Of a DNA stretch of 6,658 nucleotides, positions 1-6,269 are shown in pieces. The position numbers were made by a program, and so were the translations under genes. The stretch comes from Rubrobacteraceae bacterium. GTDB lineage: Bacteria > Actinomycetota > Rubrobacteria > Rubrobacterales > Rubrobacteraceae. A model generated the notes under the pieces. It saw only the letters and a program-made list of their open reading frames with translations, was not told the origin of the DNA and did not search any database. The DNA is taken from NCBI GenBank assembly GCA_013698525.1, contig JACCSM010000241.1, positions 1 through 6,658 on the forward strand, read 5' to 3'. The stretch's first letter is position 1; the number at the start of each line of letters is the position of its first letter.

Positions 1-1
1 T

Positions 2-118
2 GGCGGCGGCAACCCGGACACGCTGCTCCTCTCCGACAGGCCGCTGCAGATCGCGCTGTTCCTCTGGCTGGTCGTGGTCGGGACGGTCATCTACGTAATA
101 CCCCTGTGGAACGGCTGA
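2..118 (+). CDS. C-terminal end of a probable UbiA-family prenyltransferase (5' truncated)
   Basis: An open frame enters from the left edge and gives 38 residues before TGA at 116-118. It has a short Gly/Asn/Pro loop, the string LLLSDRPLQIALFLW, then a hydrophobic segment ending VIYVIPLWNG. This resembles the last loop and last membrane helix of the UbiA subgroup that includes decaprenyl-phosphate phosphoribosyltransferase, whose members end with a 'DrpLq...lW...viY' pattern. UbiA enzymes are polytopic membrane proteins that transfer a group to or from a polyprenyl (pyro)phosphate. The Asp-rich catalytic motifs are outside the window, so the substrate cannot be assigned. The frame overlaps the next gene by 13 bases, which implies one operon and coupled translation. 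The family call rests on a short tail and on recall; another polytopic membrane protein is possible. Confidence 0.5.
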   Translation, partial: GGGNPDTLLLSDRPLQIALFLWLVVVGTVIYVIPLWNG

Positions 119-1062
119 GACGAAACCTCGTCCTCGCCCTCGCTCTGGGCGCGGCAGTCTACCTGATCCTCGCCGTCTTCTCCGACCTCGACAAGCTCGC
201 CGCAGCGCTCGAGAGCTTCGACTACGCCCTCATACCAGCGATCCTTGGCCTCGTCGCCCTCTCTTACGTCGTGCGCTTTCTCCGCTGGACGTACTACCTT
301 AGAGTCCTGAAGGTCTCTGTTCCAACGGGTATAAACGCCGCGATCTTCACGGCAGGCCTCTCGATGACGATCTCACCGGGCAAGCTCGGTGAGGTGTTGA
401 AGAGCGTCTTCGTCCGCAGGGTTACCGGCGCCCCGATAGCGCGCACGGCCCCAGCGGTCGTTGCCGAACGCGCCACGGACGGTACAGGCATGGTCTTGTG
501 GGGTTTCCTTGGCGCCTTCGCCCTGAATCTGCCCCCCTGGACGATGCTGGCATTCCTCACCCTCGCTGCCTTCGGAATCGCCGTCCTGCGCTCCAAACGC
601 CTCTCGCTCGCCGCAGAGCGTATCCTCTCGAAACTGCCACTCCTGAACCGTCTCGCCCCGCACCTGGAGGACTTCCAAGGTGCTTCGAACGATCTCCTGG
701 CGACGAGGCCGCTCCTCGTGGGAACCGCAATTTCCTTCCTCTCTTGGGGCCTGGAGTGTGCCGGCGTGTATCTTTGCGCCGTCGGGCTCGGCGCGGACCG
801 GCCTTTCCTCCTCATCGTCTTCGTGTTCGCCGTCAGCTCGCTCCTCGGGGTCCTGAGCATGCTCCCCGGTGGGATCGGGGCCGTAGAGGCCGGACTCTAC
901 GGCCAGTTCGTCACCGTGGCGAACCTCTCGACGGGGCTTGCCGGCGCACTTACGCTCGTCATCCGCCTCGCAACCCTCTGGTTCGCCACACTACTCGGAA
1001 TCTGCGGGCTCCTACTCGTCCGGCGGCTGCTTGGCGACGCGTCGGGGCCGCACGACCAGTAG
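106..1062 (+). CDS. Flippase-like integral membrane protein (TIGR00374 / LPG synthase TM-domain family)
   Basis: This 318-residue protein is highly hydrophobic, with about eight predicted membrane segments (for example near 8-25, 40-57, 127-162, 203-228, 233-253 and 280-306). It carries the usual landmarks of the TIGR00374/UPF0104 family: GKLGEVLK at 92-99, ERATD at 121-125 and LPGGIGAVE at 253-261. The family is related to the membrane half of MprF lysylphosphatidylglycerol synthase, and members are thought to move or modify lipid-linked compounds. No aminoacyl-transfer domain is present, so lysyl-PG synthesis itself is not implied. The GTG start at 106 lies inside the upstream gene, and no clear Shine-Dalgarno precedes it, which suggests translational coupling. 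Pairing with a UbiA-type enzyme suggests that the two work on the same polyprenyl-linked intermediate, but the substrate is unknown. Length is normal for the family and the frame is intact. Confidence 0.85.
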   Translation: MERLRRNLVLALALGAAVYLILAVFSDLDKLAAALESFDYALIPAILGLVALSYVVRFLRWTYYLRVLKVSVPTGINAAIFTAGLSMTISPGKLGEVLKSVFVRRVTGAPIARTAPAVVAERATDGTGMVLWGFLGAFALNLPPWTMLAFLTLAAFGIAVLRSKRLSLAAERILSKLPLLNRLAPHLEDFQGASNDLLATRPLLVGTAISFLSWGLECAGVYLCAVGLGADRPFLLIVFVFAVSSLLGVLSMLPGGIGAVEAGLYGQFVTVANLSTGLAGALTLVIRLATLWFATLLGICGLLLVRRLLGDASGPHDQ

Positions 1063-1106
1063 CAAAAGACGCCCTGAATCACTCATTCAGCTACAAGCCA
1101 AACCAA

Positions 1107-1163
1107 AGAGCTGAAGTGCTGAAATGCTTGCAAAGAGGTTCAAACCTCTTTGCGAACAGCTCT
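1107..1163. terminator. Inverted repeat between convergent genes, probable bidirectional terminator
   Basis: The arms GCAAAGAGGTT (1130-1140) and AACCTCTTTGC (1143-1153) are perfect reverse complements separated by CA. In RNA this gives a stem of about 10 bp with a UCAA loop. An outer pair of 7-base arms (AGAGCTG at 1107-1113, CAGCTCT at 1157-1163) can close a larger imperfect stem. The element lies 68 bases after the flippase-like gene stop and directly at the sortase stop, so it sits where a shared terminator would for two convergent genes. Neither side has a good run of T, so it is not a textbook intrinsic terminator. A role as a pause site or RNA 3'-end stabiliser is also possible. Confidence 0.6.
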
Positions 1164-1902
1164 AGATCCGATCGGCGCGGACGACGTACCGGACGAACCA
1201 GTTGGGTCCCGGGGTCCAGTAGTCTCCGTAGTCTTCGATGCACGTCTGCAAAGAGACCACGTCGCCGCCAGTGGGCGCGGTCACGGATAGATCTGTGGGC
1301 GACACCTCGAAGATCTCGCTTACAGCGTAGGTGTAGGTCGTCCCGTTCGAGTCGGTGAGAACGATCTGGTCCCCCTGACCAAGATTGGGCAGGTTCCAGA
1401 ACACGTGGTCGCTCGGGGTGCCAGGGTATCCTATCCTATGACCGGCTATGTAGGTGTTGGAGCCAGGAACCCACGGGTAGCCAGTTCCGGTCACGTGACC
1501 AGCCCCCTGCGAGAGGCTCGCCTCCGATGTGCCCTCGACCACAGGTATGTCGGAGATACCCATAGCGGGAACACTCAGATACATCATCGTATCTGCAGGG
1601 GCCGCAGCAGACGCGGAAGCCGAGGCAGACGCCTCATCCGGCACGGGGGCGGGCTCTTTCACGGCCCGCGCTACCTGATCCGCTTTGCTCTCAGGCTTCG
1701 TACTGGCCGCGGTCTCGGCGACGGGTTCCGGTGTGGCCTCCTCCACCCCGGTAGGTTGGATGGCCCTCTCGGCAGGCTGCGCGTCAGCCCCTGATAGCAT
1801 CCCCCTGCCAGCCAGCGCGAGCGCACCAATGGCAAGTAGCGCAGCGACGCCGAGCACATAGAGACCGACCCTCCCGAAGCCGGTACCGAACATTCCCCTC
1901 AT
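1162..1902 (-). CDS. Class E sortase
   Basis: This cysteine transpeptidase attaches proteins carrying a C-terminal sorting signal (often LAXTG for class E) to the cell wall. The 246-residue product has a short basic N-terminus, one membrane anchor (about 12-32) and a long low-complexity linker rich in Ala, Pro, Glu and Ser (about 36-105, including ASASASA). The sortase barrel follows. Catalytic residues are visible: His155 in TYIAGHRIGYPG, Cys221 in VSLQTC and a probable Arg238 in NWFVRYVVRAD. The anchor is N-terminal with the catalytic domain outside the membrane, as in other class E enzymes. ATG at 1902 was chosen because AGGGGA lies six bases upstream; an in-frame TTG at 1926 would add eight residues but has no good ribosome site. 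No sorting-signal protein or pilin is in the window, so it is probably a housekeeping sortase. TAG overlaps the terminator hairpin's outer arm. Confidence 0.9.
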   Translation of the reverse strand: MRGMFGTGFGRVGLYVLGVAALLAIGALALAGRGMLSGADAQPAERAIQPTGVEEATPEPVAETAASTKPESKADQVARAVKEPAPVPDEASASASASAAAPADTMMYLSVPAMGISDIPVVEGTSEASLSQGAGHVTGTGYPWVPGSNTYIAGHRIGYPGTPSDHVFWNLPNLGQGDQIVLTDSNGTTYTYAVSEIFEVSPTDLSVTAPTGGDVVSLQTCIEDYGDYWTPGPNWFVRYVVRADRI

Positions 1903-1908
1903 CGCGCG

Positions 1909-1914
1909 TCCCCT
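1909..1914 (-). promoter_or_regulatory. Shine-Dalgarno deciding the sortase start
   Basis: On the minus strand this reads AGGGGA, six bases ahead of ATG at 1902. It favours that ATG over the upstream in-frame TTG at 1926, and over the ATG at 1893, which directly abuts another AGGGGA with no spacing. Confidence 0.6.
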
Positions 1915-2001
1915 ACTTCTCCCCAAAACAAGGTATATCCGTGTCCCCTACGATCAACAAGCCCAAGCAACGGCAGCCGTGACAAAACGCACTTTAACAC
2001 T

Positions 2002-2031
2002 GCTACACACGAATCGCAAGAACCTTAACAA
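2002..2031 (-). promoter_or_regulatory. Possible sortase promoter (weak)
   Basis: The gap between the sortase and the transporter (1903-2123) holds no supportable gene. On the minus strand TTGTTA (2031-2026) and TGTAGC (2007-2002) are 18 bases apart and could form a -35/-10 pair for the sortase, about 100 bases upstream of its start. The -10 match is poor. I found no convincing terminator for the transporter in this gap. Confidence 0.2.
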
Positions 2032-2123
2032 GTTTGTAACTCATCGTTGCTAAGTCGTCGGGAGGGCTAGCTGGTAGGGGTCTCACGGTGCTTCGCGCGA
2101 TCCTGCCAATGACGAGTTCTAAC

Positions 2124-3374
2124 CTAGTCCACCTCTCGCATCGTACGGCTCAGTGCTCCGAGTACGGCCGTGAGGAGCAGAAGTGCTCCTGCGGCCAGGA
2201 ACATGGCCGTTAGATCGAGTTCGACGAGTACCCCTGCGAGGGCGAAAGAGATCGGGTCCAGGGCGACGGCAGAGAACATCGCGAAGCTCATCACCCGGCC
2301 GAGTAAACCTGGCTCCGTGCGCTCTTGAAGCCACGAGATCGTTATGACACCGAGGAAGCTCGCAGTTGCGCCGATCGCGGTTGCGAGCGCGATTGCGGCC
2401 ACCAGGTTAGGTACGAAGGCGATCGCGCCGACGATAATACCGAGCAGGCCCGTCAATCCCAGCTCTATCAGACCGCGGCGTCTGAAACGCCTTACGGAAC
2501 CCGCACCGGCGACCCCGATCAAGGACCCGACTCCTGCAGCCCCGACCAGGGTGCCGAAGGCGCCGGCGCCCCCGAGTCGCGACTCGGCGAGGACGGCTCC
2601 ACCCACGTACAGGGGTCCCATCATGGCCAGATTGGTACAGAGCAGAATCAGTAGAAGAGAACGAATGACTCCATCGCGCCACACGTAGCGTATACCCTCG
2701 ATAAACGAGGTCAGTGCTCTGCTCTGCTCATCGTCTTCCTCGGGCACGTCACCAGCCGGTGACCCTGCCGGCTTTGCAGCCCGTGCGACAGCGCCGAACA
2801 ACGCCGTCGCGATCAGGAACAGGACGGCGGTAGCGCCAAAGCTGGCTCCAAGACCGAGGAGCGCGAGCAGGCCACCGGCCAACGCGGGCCCGAAGATGCT
2901 GCTGGCCTGCTCGGCACCCTGGGTCAGGGCGTTCGCCGCACCCAAACGGTCGCGATCGACCAGGGACGGTACGATCGACATCGACGCGGGGTAGTAGAGT
3001 GCATCGAGCGCGCTCAAGCTGGCCGCAATGACATACACGTGCCAGAGCAGGGTCGCATCGGCCAGGATCAACGCGGTCAATAGGGCCAAGAGCAAGATGC
3101 GTCCTGCACTGGCCCAGATCATGATCAGCGCGGGCGAATACCGATCGCTCAAGACCCCGCCCACCGGTGTCAGAATGGTGCCTGGTATGGATGCAACAGC
3201 CAGCACCAGGCCAAGTTCCGCACCAGAGCCACTAACGCGGAGCACCAGCCACGTCAGTGCCACCAGGAAGGCCTGATCCGCAATCATAGAAAGACCCGCC
3301 CCGGCCCACAGCCGTCGGAAAGAGCGTGCCTCCAAGGGCTTCCAGAAGTGAAGCGCCCGTAACCGTCCCAACAC
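2124..3374 (-). CDS. MFS transporter, MFS_3 / DHA3-type efflux family
   Basis: This 416-residue major facilitator protein has about 11-12 hydrophobic segments arranged in two halves. The halves are joined by an acidic, charged cytoplasmic loop (about 196-222). Motif A between helices 2 and 3 reads GGVLSDRYSPAL (72-83), with the conserved Asp-Arg. SMSIVPSLVDRDRLGAANAL (131-150), PALAGGLLALLG and LQERTEPGLLGRVMS (349-363) are typical of the PF05977 (MFS_3) group, which includes macrolide and siderophore exporters. Proton-driven export of a small molecule from the cytoplasm is therefore likely; the substrate cannot be read from sequence. The start is GTG at 3374, with partial ribosome sites (AGG seven bases upstream); TTG at 3371 is an alternative. 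It is transcribed divergently from the XRE regulator, and its putative promoter overlaps the regulator's palindromic sites, so control by that regulator is plausible but unproven. Confidence 0.88.
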   Translation of the reverse strand: MLGRLRALHFWKPLEARSFRRLWAGAGLSMIADQAFLVALTWLVLRVSGSGAELGLVLAVASIPGTILTPVGGVLSDRYSPALIMIWASAGRILLLALLTALILADATLLWHVYVIAASLSALDALYYPASMSIVPSLVDRDRLGAANALTQGAEQASSIFGPALAGGLLALLGLGASFGATAVLFLIATALFGAVARAAKPAGSPAGDVPEEDDEQSRALTSFIEGIRYVWRDGVIRSLLLILLCTNLAMMGPLYVGGAVLAESRLGGAGAFGTLVGAAGVGSLIGVAGAGSVRRFRRRGLIELGLTGLLGIIVGAIAFVPNLVAAIALATAIGATASFLGVITISWLQERTEPGLLGRVMSFAMFSAVALDPISFALAGVLVELDLTAMFLAAGALLLLTAVLGALSRTMREVD

Positions 3375-3440
3375 TCCTGCGCCTATCCTTCGAGCCCGGC
3401 GGGTGCTATTTTCTCCTTCAACGGCTTTTCTCCCGTAGTT

Positions 3441-3473
3441 GTATTGTTTAAACGATACATAGTATGGTATCGT
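3441..3473. promoter_or_regulatory. Palindromic operator-like region between divergent genes
   Basis: GTATTGTTTAAACGATAC (3441-3458) is an 18-bp palindrome with a single mismatched pair. Its right half, ACGATAC (3452-3458), is repeated in inverted form as GTATCGT (3467-3473) after an 8-base spacer. This gives three related half-sites in 33 bases, in an AT-rich stretch covering the predicted promoters of both genes. Placement beside an HTH regulator gene suggests that it is the binding region for that protein. That binding is inferred, not shown. Confidence 0.55.
3444..3473 (+). promoter_or_regulatory. Putative promoter of the XRE-ImmA-membrane protein operon
   Basis: TTGTTT (3444-3449) and TATCGT (3468-3473) are 18 bases apart on the plus strand and mirror the divergent promoter. 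An alternative pair is TTGTAT (3439-3444) with TATGGT (3463-3468), also 18 bases apart. Either choice starts transcription within about 40 bases of the regulator's start codon and overlaps the palindromic half-sites, as expected for an autoregulated gene. Confidence 0.4.
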
Positions 3474-3480
3474 ATATCAA
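3452..3480 (-). promoter_or_regulatory. Putative promoter of the MFS transporter
   Basis: Read on the minus strand, TTGATA (3480-3475) and TATCGT (3457-3452) are separated by exactly 17 bases. The -35 box matches the consensus at five of six positions and the -10 box at four of six. It would start transcription near 3445, leaving an untranslated leader of about 70 bases. The -10 box is one of the inverted GTATCGT half-sites, so a bound repressor would block it. Confidence 0.5.
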
Positions 3481-3505
3481 ACTAGAAGACTAATGGGGTG
3501 GAGGC

Positions 3506-3511
3506 GGAAGG
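3506..3511 (+). promoter_or_regulatory. Shine-Dalgarno deciding the XRE regulator start
   Basis: GGAAGG lies five bases ahead of ATG at 3517. The earlier in-frame ATG at 3493 has only a weak AGAAGA upstream, so the downstream start is preferred. Confidence 0.5.
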
Positions 3512-3516
3512 CTCAG

Positions 3517-4173
3517 ATGCACATCGCGCAGAAGTTCGAGGCCCTCTTGGAGATGTATCGTCGTCCGGAGGGGCGCAGGTGGAGCGGTCAGGAGATCGAT
3601 GAGGCGACGGGTGGTATCGTGACGCGCTCATACATCACCAACCTGAGGAAGGGCAGGATCGAAAACCCCGGCTTCGAGAAGTTGAAAGCCATTGCCAAGG
3701 TTATGGACTTCCCTCCGGAACTGTGGTTCGAGGAGGGGCCTGGCCTCAAGGACGGAGCGTCTATCGACCTCGCGCCGGGACACCTGAGCGTCGCCGAAAA
3801 GACCAACCGGCTCTTCGATGCCATAAAGAACGAGACAACGGGTAGACCTTACACCAACGCCGAAGTAGCGCGCCTGAGCCTGGGAGACCTGACTGAGGAA
3901 CACGTCGAGCAGATCAGGACAGGGAAACTGACCGATCCGTCCATGAAACAGGTGGTTACCCTGGCTGACGCTTTCGGCGTGCATCCTACGTACTTCCTCG
4001 ATTCCACGAGAAAGTTGCCACTTCTGGATGAAGAAGCGATGAGCATTTTTCGTGACGAGACTGTAAGCGCCATAGCCCACAAGAGCCTGCACCTGCCCGG
4101 TCGTGAGAAACAGATGATCCTCGGTATCATCAGGCAATTCGAGGACGCACACGAGGTCGACGATGAACGTTGA
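3517..4173 (+). CDS. XRE-family transcriptional regulator with two tandem HTH domains
   Basis: The product has 218 residues and no membrane segment. Two XRE-like units are visible. The first spans about 3-72, with SYITNLRKGRIENPGFEKLK and ending FPPELWF; the second spans about 91-162, with EQIRTGKLTDPSMKQ and ending HPTYFLD. Both share a pattern of L/I-R-x-G, a Pro six residues later, a conserved Leu-Ala or Ile-Ala, and a final Pro plus aromatic. A helical tail follows (about 170-210). The second unit plus tail resembles actinobacterial XRE regulators found next to ImmA-like peptidases. It is probably a cytoplasmic DNA-binding repressor of its own operon, acting at the palindromic sites just upstream. 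The next gene's product is the likely protease partner. ATG at 3517 is preferred; ATG at 3493 would add eight residues (226 total). The stop overlaps the next gene by 11 bases. Confidence 0.85.
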   Translation: MHIAQKFEALLEMYRRPEGRRWSGQEIDEATGGIVTRSYITNLRKGRIENPGFEKLKAIAKVMDFPPELWFEEGPGLKDGASIDLAPGHLSVAEKTNRLFDAIKNETTGRPYTNAEVARLSLGDLTEEHVEQIRTGKLTDPSMKQVVTLADAFGVHPTYFLDSTRKLPLLDEEAMSIFRDETVSAIAHKSLHLPGREKQMILGIIRQFEDAHEVDDER

Positions 4174-4813
4174 GGCGCCGAAACGTGACCTCACAGGCCC
4201 ATTTCTGAACAGGTTGGCCGGCTTCTGGCGTCCTCTTCGAAACCTCAGCGCCGCGCGATCTCACGTCAACGGAACGAGATCTTTGCTCACGGCCGCAGAG
4301 TTCCAGGAGGAACTGGCTATTCTGGGCCTGTCGGGACGGAGGTTCGAGCCCGAAGATTATTCGGATGCTCTCGCGGATTACCTGGATATCTCCATAGCCG
4401 TACATGTGATCCCTGACTCCTGGTACCCTGAGCTCACACGCCTTTTGGCTTTCTCGGGTCGGCTCGGGGAACTACGCTACTCGGAGCAGTTGAACATGGC
4501 GGCCATCTTCGTACCTGGCAGTCTGCCACCGTTGGTCCTGACATTGACCATCCTGCACGAGCTCGGGCACCTGGCAGCCGGCGACCTCCTGATCGAGTTC
4601 GACGAGCAGCCCGACGAGGACGACCAGCATGCTGAGGAGGCAAAGTTCGCGACCCTTCCCCTCAAGAAAGGAACGAAGCTCGCACGAGGAAATCCATTCG
4701 CCGAGGAGTCGCTCCGAGAGCGCGAGGCCAATCTAAGGGCCTCGTATGCACTTTTCGCCGGCTGCCTGGGTGACGACAGCCCCCACGCCTACGATATGTA
4801 CGACGTGCTATGA
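4163..4813 (+). CDS. ImmA/IrrE-like zinc metallo-endopeptidase (M78 family)
   Basis: This 216-residue protein has HELGH at 132-136, inside TILHELGHLAAGD, the zinc-binding HExxH of the M78/IrrE family. A probable third ligand is Glu188 in EREANLRASYALFAG, matching the downstream E-A-N/D helix of ImmA proteins. The N-terminal half (YSDALADYLDISIAVHVIPD, about 66-85) matches the helix-plus-strand lead-in of the fold. No signal peptide is present, so it acts in the cytoplasm. Family members such as ImmA of ICEBs1 cleave the XRE repressor encoded beside them and so induce its targets; IrrE/DdrO of Deinococcus works likewise. The 11-base overlap with the XRE gene supports the same pairing here. GAGG six bases before the ATG is a good ribosome site. 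The acidic insert after the active site (about 145-160, DEQPDEDDQHAEE) is unusual and may be a regulatory loop. The cleavage target is inferred. Confidence 0.85.
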   Translation: MNVEAPKRDLTGPFLNRLAGFWRPLRNLSAARSHVNGTRSLLTAAEFQEELAILGLSGRRFEPEDYSDALADYLDISIAVHVIPDSWYPELTRLLAFSGRLGELRYSEQLNMAAIFVPGSLPPLVLTLTILHELGHLAAGDLLIEFDEQPDEDDQHAEEAKFATLPLKKGTKLARGNPFAEESLREREANLRASYALFAGCLGDDSPHAYDMYDVL

Positions 4814-6195
4814 GTGCGGCCCAACATCAGGCTCTCGTGCTCGGGAGTGTAAGCTTTGTAGCGTTCGTCTTCTTTCTGTGTTTTCTCCTTCCATCGAAAA
4901 GGACCAAGTTCAGCGTCTTTGCAGCGTGCAACCTGCTCTTTGTGGCGCTGGTGTTCGGCGCCGTGGCCCTGGTCGATCTCTCCGGCGGGCGTGCGGAGAT
5001 TATGGTGGCGGTTATGATGGAGCTGCCCGTCGTGCTCATTGTAGCGTGGGTATGCCTCGCCCTGGCCGGCGGTCTTCCCGACCTACCCGGTAACCTTCCG
5101 GCGGAGCCGGTGGCGCGTAGGCCCTGGTTGCGGGCTGTACTCGGCTCGGCACCGCTCATCTTGCTACTTTCTGTGGGCCTTGCCACCGCCGTAGGACTCG
5201 TCTGGCCATCTCCGGCCTTACGTGTTTATGCTCCCGCGCCACCCCAGTTTGTGGTTTTGAAAGCTTTGATCATGGCCCCTGAGTGGTTCTACTCGGGCTT
5301 GGCGGCAGTGGTCTTTGTGATGGCCGGACGGGCATCAGGGCTCAAACGACGCTTCTACTTCAAGAATCTCGCCTTCTCCGTGGGCATGGGGTGCATAGCC
5401 TTGATAGCCGTGGAATCGACGGTCTTTGCCGGCTTGAGGGTCTGGCTCTCCGGAGGGAACCGGGGAGCCATCCTGGAGATACTGAACACCGTGGAGGCAT
5501 GCCTGGCCATCACTTGCATCCTGGCTTTCGCCGCCGGACTCTCTCTAAGGTATACGCCTGCCGTTGCCACGACGCTCCTGCACAGGCTTCAGACAGGATG
5601 GCTCCGTGCCCAGGAACAGTTCGAGTCCCTCGAATGGCAGGCCGTCAGCACCGTTGCGGCAGATCGGTTGACGCACGCGTCCGACGCCGTCGTAGAGGCG
5701 TGCCGAATTAAGGGTCTGTCCGAGTCAGAGACGCAGAGAGCCCTGGCCACGATCCGCCTTGTGGCCGTCATGAGAGATCCTTCGAGCGAGACACAGCACA
5801 TTACGCCCGATGCGGCGCGCGAGCTCTACGAACTCCAGCAGGAGATCCTGTGCGACGATGTCCTGGCGTCGAAAATAAGCTGGGCTGCGGGCTGGAGATC
5901 GCGCGCCCACGAACCTCAGACGGTCAAGTCGGCGCCACTGCACGACGCGCTAAAGGCAGCGCTCGACCTGGTCGATAATGACGGTGAGAGCGAGGGCGTA
6001 CGAACGCCACCACTCTGGTACTACATAGTCGCCGTAAGCGCGGCCGATGCGAAGATGATCGATCCGGCCCCCGTATCGATGCAGCTTCGCGACGGGGCCG
6101 AGCACCGCGCGGCCGTCGAGGCGTACGACGACGCGAGACGCGTGCTGCGGATGTTGGACGACCAACGACCGAGAATGGAGGATCGACCAGGATAG
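4810..6195 (+). CDS. Seven-TM membrane protein with a large soluble C-terminal tail, MAB_1171c-like
   Basis: The 461-residue product starts at ATG 4810, sharing ATGA with the peptidase stop, so its translation is probably coupled. About seven hydrophobic segments are visible (near 8-28, 35-56, 63-87, 107-131, 150-172, 186-210 and 223-246). A mostly helical soluble region of about 210 residues follows, with several Glu/Arg-rich stretches. If the N-terminus is outside, the tail is cytoplasmic; RFYFK and LKRR near 178-185 fit an inside loop. The layout and the XRE-ImmA neighbours resemble the actinobacterial MAB_1171c-type 'putative transporter' group (DUF6545 tail). The resemblance is in architecture and context; I cannot confirm it by alignment. 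No transporter signature or catalytic motif is evident. It could sense a signal and control the peptidase, or export or process the peptide encoded next. Confidence 0.7.
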   Translation: MSAAQHQALVLGSVSFVAFVFFLCFLLPSKRTKFSVFAACNLLFVALVFGAVALVDLSGGRAEIMVAVMMELPVVLIVAWVCLALAGGLPDLPGNLPAEPVARRPWLRAVLGSAPLILLLSVGLATAVGLVWPSPALRVYAPAPPQFVVLKALIMAPEWFYSGLAAVVFVMAGRASGLKRRFYFKNLAFSVGMGCIALIAVESTVFAGLRVWLSGGNRGAILEILNTVEACLAITCILAFAAGLSLRYTPAVATTLLHRLQTGWLRAQEQFESLEWQAVSTVAADRLTHASDAVVEACRIKGLSESETQRALATIRLVAVMRDPSSETQHITPDAARELYELQQEILCDDVLASKISWAAGWRSRAHEPQTVKSAPLHDALKAALDLVDNDGESEGVRTPPLWYYIVAVSAADAKMIDPAPVSMQLRDGAEHRAAVEAYDDARRVLRMLDDQRPRMEDRPG

Positions 6196-6254
6196 AACAA
6201 ACACACAAGCGATGGATGAGAGAATCTCGTAAGGACAGTGAAGACCGAATATTT

Positions 6255-6263
6255 GAGGGAGGG
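6255..6263 (+). promoter_or_regulatory. Strong Shine-Dalgarno for the small Cys-ended protein
   Basis: GAGGGAGGG lies six bases before TTG at 6270, in frame with the small protein. No comparable site precedes the in-frame ATG codons at 6216 or 6300. This is the main reason for choosing the TTG start. Confidence 0.6.
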
Positions 6264-6269
6264 ATCGAG

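Noticed and set aside
498..1358. Long + strand open frame (286 codons) over the flippase-like gene and the sortase end
   Set aside because: It is Arg/Pro-rich, shares no recognisable domain, runs through the convergent terminator and is an out-of-frame shadow of two well-supported genes.
1979..2053. 24-codon frame starting GTG in the sortase-transporter gap
   Set aside because: There is no Shine-Dalgarno, no conserved-looking feature and no context; short frames of this size are expected by chance.
3383..3421. Possible 12-codon leader peptide (TTG to TAG) ahead of the transporter
   Set aside because: It has no ribosome site of its own before the TTG and no regulatory stem-loop was recognised; too short to support.
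3441..3480. Repeats in the divergent promoter region as a CRISPR or iteron array
   Set aside because: There are only three short half-sites with irregular spacing, which fits an operator rather than an array.
3628..4194. Minus-strand open frame of 188 codons opposite the XRE gene
   Set aside because: It is antisense to a gene with clear HTH features, has no plausible ribosome site or family resemblance, and is explained by codon bias.
3517..4813. Reading the XRE-M78 pair as a classical toxin-antitoxin module
   Set aside because: M78 proteins with intact HELGH beside an XRE gene fit protease-repressor pairs better; no known toxin fold (RES, HipA, RelE) is visible.
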